This document shows, in pieces, positions 40,797-51,208 of a stretch of DNA of 64,000 nt. Both the position numbers and the translations under genes were made by a program. Source of the DNA: Stagonosporopsis chrysanthemi (Eukaryota; Ascomycota; Dothideomycetes; Pleosporales; Didymellaceae); contig JAFISE010000002.1 of the NCBI GenBank assembly GCA_022560025.1, positions 248,001-312,000 on the forward strand. The letters run 5' to 3'. The notes beneath the pieces are model-generated. The model was given only the letters and a program-made list of their open reading frames with translations. It was not told the DNA's origin and ran no database searches. Numbering within the stretch: the first letter of the stretch is position 1; the number at the start of each line of letters is the position of its first letter.

Positions 40797-42332
40797 ATGT
40801 ATACTCAATTATCAACATGGCTTGCCGTATCCGCAGCCGTGTGGCCAACAGCCACAGCCTTCTATCCTTACCAATACGACGACGGTAGCACACCACCGTC
40901 GTCGAGTCGTCGGAACGCGAGGCTTGCGAGATCAAGCGCAGCATCGATTACACTCCCACTGCGACGCGTCCCTGCCTCCCTTCAATCTCGCCAGAACGCA
41001 TATCACATTGTTGACTCGAAAGACCCCAGTCAAGAAAACAGCGTTGCAATTGATCAGGATGGAAGCGACCTGAGCTACATGGTCGCTGTGAGCATCGGCG
41101 ACAGCAAGGAGGAGTACCACCTGCTTCTTGACTCGGCAGCAAGCAATACATGGGTTATGGGGCAGGATTGCAAGAGTGATGCTTGTGGGGTACATGCAAC
41201 GTTTGGTAGCGGAGACTCGAGCTCTCTCAAGGTACAATGGTTGCTCAGCAAGAAGCACAACAACACTGACACCCTCCAGACGCAGGACTCGCCCTTCAGC
41301 GTGACCTACGGTACAGGCTCCGTCAGCGGCACTCTCGCAACCGACACCCTCCACATCGGCTCCCTCTCCCCCACCGTCTCCTTCGGCCTCGCTACCAACG
41401 TCTCCGACGAGTTCAAATCTTATCCCATGGACGGCATTCTCGGCATTGGCCGTGGCGACGTCGTCAAAGGCACAGCACAACTGATGGACGTACTCCAGAC
41501 CTCGAACCTGATCGACTCCAAGCTCTACGGAATCCACCTGAGCCGCGCCCGCGACGGCCTCAATGATGGCGAACTCAACCTCGGCGAGGCAAACACCGCC
41601 CGTTTCGCCGGCGACCTCAACTGGCTCGACTGCGTCCCCAACGACACCGGCTTCTGGGAGATCCCCATTGCTGACGCTACCGTGGGCGGCAAAGCCATCG
41701 GCCTGCGCGGCAAGCAAGGCATCATGGACACAGGCACGTCGTACATCCTGATACCGCCCGCGGACGCGCTGGCCCTGCACGCTGCGATCCCCGGGTCCAC
41801 ACAGTCCGGCGAGACGTTCAGCGTGCCATGCGACACCAAAACACCGATACAATTCGTGTTCGGGACGCAGGGGTACAACATCTCCTCGGCCGACTGGCTG
41901 GGCGGCAAACTCGACTCCGGTCTGTGCAGGAGCAATATCGTCGGCCGGCAGACGTTCAACGCCAGCCAGTGGCTCATCGGAGACGTGTTTCTGAAGAACG
42001 TGTATGCCGTGTTCGACTTTGATGGAGATAGAGTCGGGCTTGGGATGCCGCCGGGTGGCGACGAGGAGGAAGGACAACAGGGGCCTGGCTCCAGTGGCAG
42101 CAGCAGCAGAACCGCTTCCTCACCCACCTCGACAGCAGCATCCGGGACCAGCGCGGCCGCCGGCGTGTCGCAGACGGCTGCTGTCGAGGGCAGCGTGGGT
42201 GCGAGTGCGAGCGGGAGCGCGGTGGCAGAGAGCCAGGGCCAGGGGGGAGGGCAGTCGGGCGGAGCAGGGACAGTACGCCGAGCATCGTTGGCTGTGACAT
42301 TATGCACCCTGGTTCTTTCCCTGTTTATATAG
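40797..42332 (+). CDS. GPI-anchored aspartic protease (yapsin-like)
   Basis: 511 aa from the ATG at 40797, chosen because it begins with a signal peptide (TQLSTWLAVSAAVWPTATAF). A propeptide runs to ~65 and ends at dibasic LRR. The pepsin domain spans ~93-430: LLLDSAASNTWV (catalytic Asp112, with SAAS instead of TGSS), flap Tyr171 in VTYGTGSVSGTL, and GIMDTGTSYILIP (Asp311). The end is WLIGDVFLKNVYAVFDFDGDRVGLG. A Ser/Thr/Ala/Gly linker of ~70 residues and a terminal hydrophobic segment (LAVTLCTLVLSLFI) predict a GPI anchor. Both catalytic Asp residues are present, so activity is likely, though the DSA motif is unusual. Yapsins process surface proteins at basic sites. Confidence 0.92.
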   Translation: MYTQLSTWLAVSAAVWPTATAFYPYQYDDGSTPPSSSRRNARLARSSAASITLPLRRVPASLQSRQNAYHIVDSKDPSQENSVAIDQDGSDLSYMVAVSIGDSKEEYHLLLDSAASNTWVMGQDCKSDACGVHATFGSGDSSSLKVQWLLSKKHNNTDTLQTQDSPFSVTYGTGSVSGTLATDTLHIGSLSPTVSFGLATNVSDEFKSYPMDGILGIGRGDVVKGTAQLMDVLQTSNLIDSKLYGIHLSRARDGLNDGELNLGEANTARFAGDLNWLDCVPNDTGFWEIPIADATVGGKAIGLRGKQGIMDTGTSYILIPPADALALHAAIPGSTQSGETFSVPCDTKTPIQFVFGTQGYNISSADWLGGKLDSGLCRSNIVGRQTFNASQWLIGDVFLKNVYAVFDFDGDRVGLGMPPGGDEEEGQQGPGSSGSSSRTASSPTSTAASGTSAAAGVSQTAAVEGSVGASASGSAVAESQGQGGGQSGGAGTVRRASLAVTLCTLVLSLFI

Positions 42333-42975
42333 ATTCCCTTTCACACGCATACACACACGGTTTGGATGAGCATACGCGGCGTTCACGGGGGCATGGTCTG
42401 GGTGGTTTCTTCTTTTCGCATTCATATTCAGCATAGCATACGGTAACGCGAAGGAGCAATGGTAACGTGCAAGGAGCAACGACGACGCATAACGAGCTCG
42501 GCGATAACAACGCCGATCCCCTACTTCTCTCCCACCAGTCTCACACTATGTGTATACTTTCCACTCTTACCCCGAAGTCTCATCACACGCCCTTGACCGG
42601 CATCTCTGGGCTCAGAACGCCACTTCGATCGTTTTCGTGGCTGGGTGGTTCTTGCAAACTGCCGCATCTGCCTGTACGTAGGCTGGATCTCAGATGGCAC
42701 AGTCAAGACTGACCGTCTGTAGGACATTCGTATGCTATGGCATTTGAACTCAAGAAGCTCTCTCTGTACGATTGTGCAAACCCGATATCTTGGGAACAGC
42801 ATAGCAGCTGTAGCAGCCTCATTAAGGCAGCATTTTTCAACAATGTAATCAATTAAATTAAAAAGGCTCTAGAGCTGGGTGGAGGAGCTTTTCTGTGCAG
42901 GGTTTGACTTGTGGCCTGGTGAGTATCACGACTTGCAACGCTCGGTTGTTCTACTAGTTATTACCACTAGCCTAC

Positions 42976-43149
42976 ATGTTACGAAAAAAAGATATTGCAG
43001 TTAGTAAGAAAGCGAAGAGGACAAACTTGGACGAGTATGAAAACAAGGACCAGGTCAGGGACATCATCAGAAACTCAGACTTCAAACTTGGTACACGCGA
43101 CAAGTCTCTTCCAATACACCACATTAGTGGGCTGATAGGTAGCCGCTGA
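42976..43149 (+). CDS. Possible small coding exon of unknown function (57 codons)
   Basis: A 57-codon frame reading MLRKKDIAVSKKAKRTNLDE.. and continuing with DQVRDIIRNSDFKLGTRDKS. It is hydrophilic with a balanced composition and is preceded by an intron-like stretch 42919-42970 (GTGAGT donor, ACTAG acceptor). A second coding-like stretch ends at about 43325 (NPYLKRKRSEGAAVQADGAS). I could not join them in one frame with confident splice sites, so this may be part of a small gene or of a decayed one. Confidence 0.3.
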   Translation: MLRKKDIAVSKKAKRTNLDEYENKDQVRDIIRNSDFKLGTRDKSLPIHHISGLIGSR

Positions 43150-44053
43150 AGTTCGTCAAAAAAGTGGTCATCAACAACTCCGAGGTTGAAAATAGGCCCT
43201 TGATGAAACGACTTTCATGCTGTTGCCGCCCAACCCATACCTCAAGAGAAAGAGATCTGAAGGAGCAGCTGTCCAGGCAGACGGTGCGAGTGTGAAGGCG
43301 GTGGCTCGACGGGCGGGCACATAGCGTGTGGTTCTGAAGCTATACAGAGCCGAGACACCACCCACTACCGATTCCATGCCATGGCATTAGATGCTGTTCG
43401 CCGTCCATCTTGCAGGAGATGATGACATTCTCGCAACAGATCTGGTTCCAGTCGTCAAGGCCTTTGCATATCGACTGACGACCCCTAAATATAAGAAACA
43501 GTCCGAGACTCCAACGGAGGGGGTACACTAAAGCTGATGTCGACATACATTGCAAGAGTTGTCTCTTGGGTTGTACTGGAATCTGGAATCTGGAATCTGG
43601 AAAATCCGTGCCATGCGGTTCCCAGAACCCTTCAGAGGTTTCGCTTGGGGAGCTGTTACAGACGGGCAAATCGCGCCTTGAGAAATTCGCGCGATGACGA
43701 TATCTTTCCGAGCAGCTAAGCTGTACAGAGCCGGAGGTTGAGAGGGTGATTAACATAGTAGTCAGCAACTAAGATTGCAGCACACACGCACTGTATTATA
43801 ATGGTATTGCTGTGATGTAGTGATGTCAGCGGGTGGGGGTAGCAGTCAAAACAGGGCTCCGCGGATAGACTGTGATCTGAGAACCCATCCGCCGTGAGGA
43901 TTATAAGCTGCCCTCTTGAAGTTTGTATCATGACACTGCTACCCGCAGCCACATGTGTATTGACAACAGTGATGCTTGTTTTGCAGCATGGTGATCTTGT
44001 GGACCATAAAAGAGCCAAGTGGATCCCAGCACGTGCCCCGGACCCGGCATCTC

Positions 44054-44071
44054 GGGGGGGGGGGGGGGGGG
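44054..44071 (+). repeat. 18-G homopolymer tract
   Basis: Uninterrupted run of 18 G; the exact length is likely uncertain in the assembly. Confidence 0.8.
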
Positions 44072-44740
44072 TCTAGACGGGGAATCCTGGCGCAGGATCT
44101 TTTGTTTTGATTCCAGTTTCGCGTTATCTGGGCTGCGGCGGAGATGAGGGGGGTGGGCGAGATTAGGGGGGTCAAGGACGCTGTTTGGGGATTGTCGAGC
44201 TTACGCGTTGGGAGGGTGAGGAGGAGGGCGAAAAGGATCGATCGTCGTGGAAGGCGATATGGCGTGCGATATGAGGCGGATGAGGTCAGAGCAGAGGAAC
44301 GAGGGTTCACGGGAAAAACAGGTACAAGCAAAAACTCCATTAACCATAGCCAGGACAGGACAGAGCAGAGCGAGTGGGATGCAGAAGGCGGGCGGGAAAA
44401 GCAAGCACATATTAGAAAGATCCTACCATTTGCAGCTCCGTGTTGGAACCCGCCTGCACGCTCTGAAAACATAACCCCTTCATAGACTGCCCCAAGATGA
44501 TGTACTACTTCCAAACAAGAAAGATCCAGCGCAGTAACGCCTCGAACAGGTGCCGTGGAAGAAATGGCTCTAATCGGCCAGGCCGGGACAGGACGGTTGA
44601 TGCATCTCCCATCGCACCCATGATTTCACATGCGGTTCGCCCTCAATTAACACATCAAAGCCGCCACAGTGCTGCTCTGTCCGAGACCAACATGTTGTGG
44701 CTGTGGCGGCTGTCGTCGGTTGACGCGTCCGTGACTCCGT

Positions 44741-45668
44741 CTACAAGACTGTGCACTTGGACTTCTTCTTCTCTTTCCGGGTGAGCAGGGCCGCTCGTGT
44801 GGCGTGCTCGAATACCTCTCGGACACCCTCGTTGGTCTTTGCCGAGCACTCGAGGTACTTCTGGGCACCGATCTTCTTGCGGACGTCCTCGGCCTGCGGG
44901 TAGTTAGCTTGGGCGGCTTGGATGATGTAATGGCGAGACTGACCTGCTCGGGGGTTACAGGCTTCTGGGAGGTCTTGTGCAGCTCCTCGATGGTCTTCTG
45001 GTCGAAGCGCAGATCCTTCTTGCAGCCGACGAGGATGATGGGCAGGCCCTGGCAGAAGTGCAGGACCTCGGAGATCCACTACGCAGGGCTGTTAGCAGGC
45101 TGGCGAGTGCAGGCTCTGGCCACGGGCCACGTGACGACGCACCTTCTCCTGTACGTTGTCGAGCGAGTCGGGCGAGTCGATGGCAAAGCAGATGAGGATA
45201 ACGTGGGAGTCGGGGTAGGAGAGCGGGCGGAGACGGTCGTAATCTTCCTGGCCGGCGGTATCCCAGAGGGCGAGCTCGACGTGCTTGCCATCGACCTCGA
45301 CGTCGGCGACGTAGTTCTCGAAGACGGTGGGGACGTAGACCTGCGCGGGGGAGGTTGTCAGTGCAGTGCTTCGGGGGCGGGCGGCGTGTGCAGTGTGGTC
45401 TGGGCGGGCCTGGTCTGGTCTGCTGCCATGGGGCGCAGGGTCGGCCAGGCTGACGCAGCTCAGGGACACGGCGGCGGGACGCGCAGGGGACTGACCTCAG
45501 GGAAGGTGCCCTTGGAGAAGACACTGCGGGCGTGGTGTCAGCGTTGCGGACGCGGGCAAAGGGGGGGAGGGCCGCGATAGGCGTCGGGAGGCCGACTTAC
45601 ATGAGCAGACAGGTCTTTCCGCAGGCGCCGTCGCCGACAATGACGAGCTTGCGACGGATCTCGGCCAT
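44741..45668 (-). CDS. RHO1: Rho1 small GTPase
   Basis: Five exons: 45668-45601, 45523-45496, 45340-45143, 45078-44944 and 44893-44741. Introns are 77, 155, 64 and 50 bp and splicing gives 193 aa, the normal Rho1 length. The P-loop is GDGACGKT (12-19), the switch I effector region is YVPTVFENY, switch II is WDTAGQEDYDRLRPLSY, and the guanine-binding motifs are near GCKKDL and ECSAKTNEG. A polybasic RKEKKKSK precedes the CAAX box CTVL, predicting geranylgeranylation. Rho1 at the plasma membrane activates beta-1,3-glucan synthase and protein kinase C and organises actin, so it controls wall synthesis. Exon 2 is only 28 nt. It is head-to-head with UFD2. Confidence 0.97.
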
Positions 45669-46109
45669 TTTGAAAGTGTCGGGGGCTGTGGGGGATCGGG
45701 CGGTGGTTGCGGTGGTGCTGGGCGGGCGAGGGTTAGCAGGTGAGATGGAGAAAGGGTGGTTGATGTAGAGTTGTGAGGATGAAGGGCACGGGCGCAGGGC
45801 TTGGCTAGCGGCTGAGCACCAAACGTCGCCTGGGGGCTGTGGCTGAGGCGTGCGTACCGTGCGAGAGCGAGCAGCTTGCGTCACAAGCGGTTCAGGGGCG
45901 GGCAGCGGTGGTGCGAAGGGTGCGGAGGGCGGGTGCTGGGTGGGTGCTGGAAGCTGGAAGCCGGTGTTGATATGAGAGGCAAGAGTTCCACGGCAACGAG
46001 TCGGCTAGCGCTGGAGCAGGGCGACGACGACAAAGTGGACACTGCTGATAGACGACGGGCTGCACCATGATAGAGCCACGCGCAGCTCCAGCCGGCCGCC
46101 GCGTGACCG

Positions 46110-46157
46110 CCGCTGCTGCTGCTACTCTTACTGCTGCTGCTGCTGCTGCTGCTGCTA
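46110..46157. repeat. CTG-rich triplet repeat
   Basis: Two CTG/GCT blocks separated by a TACTCTTA interruption; the second block has about eight uninterrupted units. Confidence 0.85.
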
Positions 46158-46198
46158 CTCTTACGGCTACTGCACACTGCACACTGCACACTCTCAGC

Positions 46199-46231
46199 GT
46201 GCTTCGTGCTTCGTGCTTCGTGCTTCGTGCT
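46199..46231. repeat. GTGCTTC heptamer repeat
   Basis: Four perfect tandem GTGCTTC units and the start of a fifth. Confidence 0.85.
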
Positions 46232-46272
46232 GGATGCTCCTCCAGGGCGCACACGGCAGCGTCACCGTCACA

Positions 46273-46298
46273 GCCACGGCCACGGCCACGGCCACGGC
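46273..46298. repeat. CCACGG hexamer repeat
   Basis: About four tandem CCACGG units. Confidence 0.85.
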
Positions 46299-47247
46299 TT
46301 TCGCCGCCTGCTGGCTCAACAACTGCGCCCGCTGCCTGACGGGCGCCTTCGTCATGGCAGCAGCACTGGCAGCTGTTTCAGGCCCCGTTGGATGGAGCGG
46401 GCGGCCGCCTGTCATTTCCCCACGTCTGCTCGCTCGTCCCGCAGGACAGCAGGACAGACAGCAGGACAGCAGGCCGCAGACGACTTTCTTGCCTTGTCCT
46501 ACAGTCTACGGCCCTGCTGTCACCGCTTGTCCAGGCAGCCCGCGCCGTCTGGCTGGTCTCGCTCTGCAGTCTGGCACGCCCGTCCTCTCGCCCTGGCGCC
46601 TGCACTGCGGGGCCGCCGGTGAAATGCGTCACAACAAGCAATCGATTCGCCCGGCCGCGCTGGTTGTGTTTTGGGTGCTGCTTTGTTCTCCGCAACCTCG
46701 CTGCCCGTGCAGGGTCCGCCTGCATGAAGCTCTGGCTCTCGGCGCCCATCTGGAGATGCCTCACGTCTCACAAGTACATAGTCGGCACGAAACGTGCTTG
46801 GCCTCGCTGCGCGCACACCATCCAGGCAGACTGTGTCACTGTGTGTAGTTGCATGCACGTGACAGTCTCCACGCTTGCATCAACATACTTATTCAGCAGG
46901 ATGCATGGGGTGAGGCTGGCCAGATACCATGATCGTGCAGTAGCAATAGACGGTCTCAAGCCTGCCGCATCAAGACTCGCCTCGCTGGCCATGCGCGCCT
47001 CGACGCGTTCTGCCTGCACAAGCACATGTCTGGTGCCAGTGTCGCCTTTGTCTGCTTCCACGACCTTCTCCCACGACGCGTGCGCCGCAGTGAGAGACGC
47101 TCAGGGAAGCTAGCCATTAGTGGGGCAACTTCCGCCCGCTACCATAGACAGCAGTTCACGCTACATCATTGTCCAGCTTCACTTGCCGGCGCGCCCTCTG
47201 CCCTTCTCTGATTGATTCCAGCGCCGCGTTCCCACCTCACACCCAAC

Positions 47248-50200
47248 ATGGCCGACCAAGACATGACAGACCCGCCTCCACAGGCTCCCGAGCAAGACAT
47301 GGCCATGTCTGACGCCGACAAGGTACAGCTCCCGCATAGCTCGCGCCCCAAGAGGCAAGCTGACGACAACCTCGCCCAGATTCGTGCAAAGCGGCTCGCA
47401 AAGCTTGGGGGGCCCGCCACCCCTCGCCCATCCTCCACAGCGCCTGGAGCTTTGGGCTCGCCCTCAGCATCTGGCACCTCGTCGCCGAAGCCTGCAACGC
47501 CACAAGCAGCATCGCCGCAACCGCGAACCCAGTCGCCGCAGACCGGAACCCCGCCATCACAGCCACCCAGCCAGCCAGAGCCCAAGCCGGCTTCCCGCAT
47601 CACCATCAAGCCAGCGGCTGCCGCAAGCAGTGCTGCCGCGTCCCCCACACCGAAACCGCAAGACACCAGCATTGAGGGGTGGGAGCACCGCACAATCAGC
47701 AGCATCTTCAGAATAACGCTCGATGAAGGGCGGACGCAAGATGCACACGGCCACAGTGTTTATTATGCGTCGAGCTTGAGGCAAGACCTGCAAGATGAAG
47801 GCCGACCGCTCCGCTTCACTACCGACGTGCTGGACTCTGTCGTCTTGGAAGCTGCCTCCAGCCACACACAAGGGAATGCTTTGGAATACCTGCTCGGCTG
47901 CTGGAAGCGCGTTGCTCGGCAGACCAAGAGCATCACCAACAAGAGCGATCCCAAATACGAGGTCGTGAGGGAGCTTCGGCGGATATGTTTCAACTACACA
48001 ATCTTCGCCGCGACCATGCCCGACATGTTTGGCGAAGAAGCGCCTCTGGAGAATGCGCTGGCCGACCGCTTGCTTCTTGGGCCCGAGGACGACCACGGCA
48101 TCTGCTTCGACTTCCTGCAGGAAGCCTGCAACCGTGCCGAAGACGACGACACGGCGAAGGAGGCCTTGGTGGGCGCTGTGGAAGACCTGAGCCGGCGGCT
48201 GGCGAGGGGATCCATGAACAGCGACTACAAGCCTTATATGCTCGCCCTCCGCAGCCTCATCCGCTTTCCCCCGATTGTCACCGCTCTGGTGCAGTCGGAG
48301 ACGTTCTTGCCTGCCAACATAGAGGCGCAGTACATCGAGTCTCACACCCTGCTTGGGCCGTTCTTCCGGCTCTCACCCATGCAGGGCGATGTTGCCATCA
48401 ACTACTTCTCCGGTGCATCGGGAGGCGACAAGGGCCTGATCGCCAACGCGCAACGCGCTCTTCGCATGACCCTCCAAACTCACCAGGACGAACTGTTCGA
48501 TATCGCAAATACTTTCATCAAGAACAAGGAGTCGCGAGAGTCTATGCTCAACTGGTTCGCACTGACTGTAAATAAGAACCACAAGCGCCGGGCTCTGCAA
48601 GTCGATGCTAAGACCGTATCTACTGATGGCTTCATGGTCAATGTCACTGTTGTGCTAGATCGGCTATGCGAGCCCTTCATGGACGCTTCCTTCTCCAAGA
48701 TCGACCGAATCGACATCGACTACCTGCGACGCTCCCCACGCGTTGATATCAAAGATGAAACCAAGATCAACGCCGACGAGAAGACGTCGGAAGATTTCTA
48801 CAGCGCCAAGGCAGACGGAGCCAGCAACTTCATCTCTGAGGTGTTCTTCTTGACCGTCGCAGCTCACCACTACGGCATTGAGGCTGCTAACTCGAAGCTC
48901 ACATCCTTGCAAAAGGACGTCAAGTGGTTGAAGAAGGAACTGGAGAAGTTCGAGACGGAGCGCCACAAGTACGCATCGAACCCTGCTCAGCTGAGAATAT
49001 TCGACAACCATGTCAAGAAGATCAAGGATCAGATTGAACGGGGCACCTGCACAAGCTATGCCATTGCAGGCGTGCTCGCCGACGAGACCATGCAAGCTCG
49101 GTCGATGCAGATGATGCGCTATGTAATTGTATGGCTGCTGCGGCTTGTCTCGGGGGTTGACTTCCCCAAGCAAGACTTCCAACTGCCGCTGCCAAGCGAG
49201 CAGTCTCTGGCCTTCCGCTGTCTGCCCGAGTACTTTGTTGAAGACATTGTCGGCAGCTTCAAGTTCATCACACGGATGATGCCGCAAATCATTACCACAA
49301 CCCAGTGCGAGGAGCTCGTGAAGATCTGCATCGTCTTCCTGCGGAGCTCTGAGTACATCAAGAACCCATACCTGAAGTCCGGTCTGGTGACTATACTCTA
49401 CCATGGAGTCTATGAGCTTCCCCACCGTCCGAAGGGTGTCCTTGGCGACACACTGTTCGGGAACAAGTTCGCCATGAAGCACTTGCTCCACGCGCTGATG
49501 CAGTTCTACAACGAATGCGAGAGCACCGGCATGCACACACAGTTCTACGACAAGTTCAACATTCGGTACGAGATCTTCCAGGTGATCAAGTGCATCTGGC
49601 CGAACCCTGTGTACCGAGACAACCTTGCCACAGAAGCACGGTATGTATATTTGGCAACTATCGCGTGAGTCTCACTGACGTGCGCAGTGTCAACCTCGAC
49701 TTTTTCGTCCAGTTCGTCAACCTGCTGCTGAACGACGTCACATTTGTTCTCGACGAATCGTTCACTGCTTTTACACAGATCCACGAAATCTCCAAGGAGT
49801 TGAAGGCCGATCCCAATATGGAGCAAGCTGCCCGGCAGGAGAAGGAGGAGAAGCTCACGGCCGCCCAGAGCAAGGCCAAGAGCTACATGCAGCTGACCAA
49901 CGAGACCGTGGCCATGCTCAAGCTGTTTACGGAGGCGCTCGCCGACTCGTTCACCAAGAAGGAGGTTGTCGTCCGACTGGCGCACATGCTCGACTACAAC
50001 CTCGAGGCACTGGTCGGGCCGAAGAAGTCGAGTCTCAAGGTCGACAACCCGGAGGAGTACGGGTGGAATCCGCGGCAGATGCTGGCTGAGCTGACGGACG
50101 TCTATCTCAACCTGCAAGACAAGGACTCGTTCATCGAGGCCGTCGCCACGGACGGGCGGTCGTACCGGCCAGACTACTGGATCGAGGCGCACAAGATCAT

Positions 50201-50594
50201 GGCCAAGTTCTACCTGAAGAACGATGTGCAGCTGAAGCAGTGGGAGGCCATGTCGCGCAGCATCAGCGCGGCGAAGGAGGCGGCGGATATGGAGGAAGCG
50301 GATCTGGGCGAATACCCGGACGAGTACACGGACCCGCTGATGGCGACGCTGATGGAGGATCCTGTTATTCTGCCGATTAGCAAGCAGATTATCGACCGCA
50401 GCACCATCAAGAGCCATCTCCTGAGCGACCCGCACGACCCGTTCAACCGCACGCCTCTGAAGATGGAGGACGTGGTTCCCAACGACGGGCTGCGCGAGGA
50501 GATTCTGGCGTGGAAGGCCAACATGCTCGCCAAGAAGCGGGCGGAGCGCAGTGCAGCCGCAGCCGGTGCAGGCGAGACGATGGATACTTCTTGA
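47248..50594 (+). CDS. UFD2: Ubiquitin chain elongation factor E4 (Ufd2, U-box ligase)
   Basis: Two exons, 47248-49640 and 49688-50594. The 47-bp intron has a GTATGT donor and GCAG acceptor, and splicing gives 1099 aa. Ufd2 extends ubiquitin chains on substrates with Cdc48 and passes them to the proteasome. Residues 1-150 are a disordered Pro/Ser/Ala/Gln stretch. The Ufd2 core covers most of the remainder (LLGPFFRLSPMQGDVAINYF, VNVTVVLDRLCEPFMDASFS, LPEYFVEDIVGSFKFITR). The junction restores TEARVNLDFFVQFVNLLLND. The C-terminal U-box begins at DEYTDPLMATLMEDPVILPI and continues with IDRSTIKSHLLSDPHDPFNR. An acidic/Ala tail ends in METMDTS-like residues. The stop is followed within ~10 bp by a 21-G tract. 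Confidence 0.96.
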
Positions 50595-50600
50595 TATGAT

Positions 50601-50819
50601 GGGGGGGGGGGGGGGGGGGGGAGGGGATTGTTTGGTGGGGGTTTTTTTTTTTTTTTTTTTTTTTTTTTTGGTTGTTTTGGTTGTTTTTTGGCTGGTACGG
50701 GCTTCNNNNNNNNNNGTGTGCAGTGTTGTGTGGTGCTTGTGGGGGGGGGGGGGGGTGGGTGTGGGGGGGATACGGGCATGCATTGATGGCGTTTTTTTTT
50801 TTTTTTTTTTTTTTTTTTT
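50601..50819. repeat. Paired G-tract/T-tract arrays flanking a gap
   Basis: G21 (50601-50621) then T28 (50642-50669); G15 (50741-50755) then T28 (50792-50819). Both T-runs are 28 long and each follows a G-rich stretch. The gap lies between the two arrays. Confidence 0.8.
50706..50715. other. Assembly gap (10 N)
   Basis: Ten N characters; true size and sequence are unknown. Confidence 0.99.
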
Positions 50820-50900
50820 GTTGGCGTGGTGTTATGATGTCTCGCATGGCGAGCGCATTCCTTCGTTCTGCATTTGCATTGCGGTGTACAGATGTGGACG

Positions 50901-50994
50901 TGTATACGAGTCGACAATTGGGTGTATACGAGTAGACAATTGAACGTATATTCGAGTAGACAATCAAACGTATATTCGAGTAGACAATCAAACG
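50901..50994. repeat. 24-bp minisatellite, about four units
   Basis: Units of TATATTCGAGTAGACAATCA plus AACG; the last two are identical, the second is near-identical and the first is 22 bp. Confidence 0.88.
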
Positions 50995-51052
50995 TGGGTG
51001 TCCGTCTGACTTATATTACCCATAACAATGTCGGTTGCTGTCTGTGACTTGC

Positions 51053-51075
51053 AGAGAGAGAGAGAGAGAGAGAGA
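51053..51075. repeat. (AG)n microsatellite
   Basis: About eleven AG units. Confidence 0.9.
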
Positions 51076-51119
51076 CATGTTTGCTCGCCGTGTCCCTTGC
51101 TGCTGCTGCTGATTTCTGG

Positions 51120-51153
51120 GTATCTATCCATCTATCCATCTATCTATCTATCA
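51120..51153. repeat. (TATC)n microsatellite
   Basis: Eight TATC/CATC units. Confidence 0.9.
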
Positions 51154-51208
51154 GTCCCCTCCCTCCGTATCTGTACCATATCTACGTACACGCGTGGTGC
51201 GGCAAGCA

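Larger units (their letters stand above)
42333..44740. other. 2.4-kb region with possible small exons and simple repeats
   Basis: No gene I can name. Short plus-strand frames at 42737-42856, 42976-43149 and about 43192-43325 look coding-like. GGAATCT is repeated near 43579-43600 and an 18-G tract is at 44054-44071. The right end is downstream of RHO1. Confidence 0.45.
45669..47247. promoter_or_regulatory. 1.58-kb RHO1/UFD2 divergent region, dense in simple repeats
   Basis: No gene of its own; the long frames here on both strands come from GC-rich triplet repeats. It contains CTG-rich triplets at 46110-46157, CACTGCA units at 46171-46190, GTGCTTC units at 46199-46231 and GGCCAC units at 46273-46298. 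It should contain both promoters and the RHO1 5' UTR. Confidence 0.5.
50595..51208. other. Intergenic region of homopolymers, satellites and an assembly gap
   Basis: 614 bp between convergent UFD2 and FMT1. It holds two G-tract plus T28 arrangements, a 10-N gap, a 24-bp tandem repeat and (AG)n and (TATC)n microsatellites. No gene is present. Confidence 0.85.

Noticed and set aside
40932..42077. 381-codon minus-strand frame antisense to the yapsin-like protease
   Set aside because: Composition shadow of a GC-rich gene; no motif.
48664..49536. 290-codon minus-strand frame inside UFD2
   Set aside because: Antisense shadow; the plus strand encodes the conserved Ufd2 core.
49545..50783. 412-codon minus-strand frame antisense to UFD2 that crosses the N gap
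   Set aside because: It reads through homopolymers and unknown bases and is the shadow of the UFD2 U-box region.
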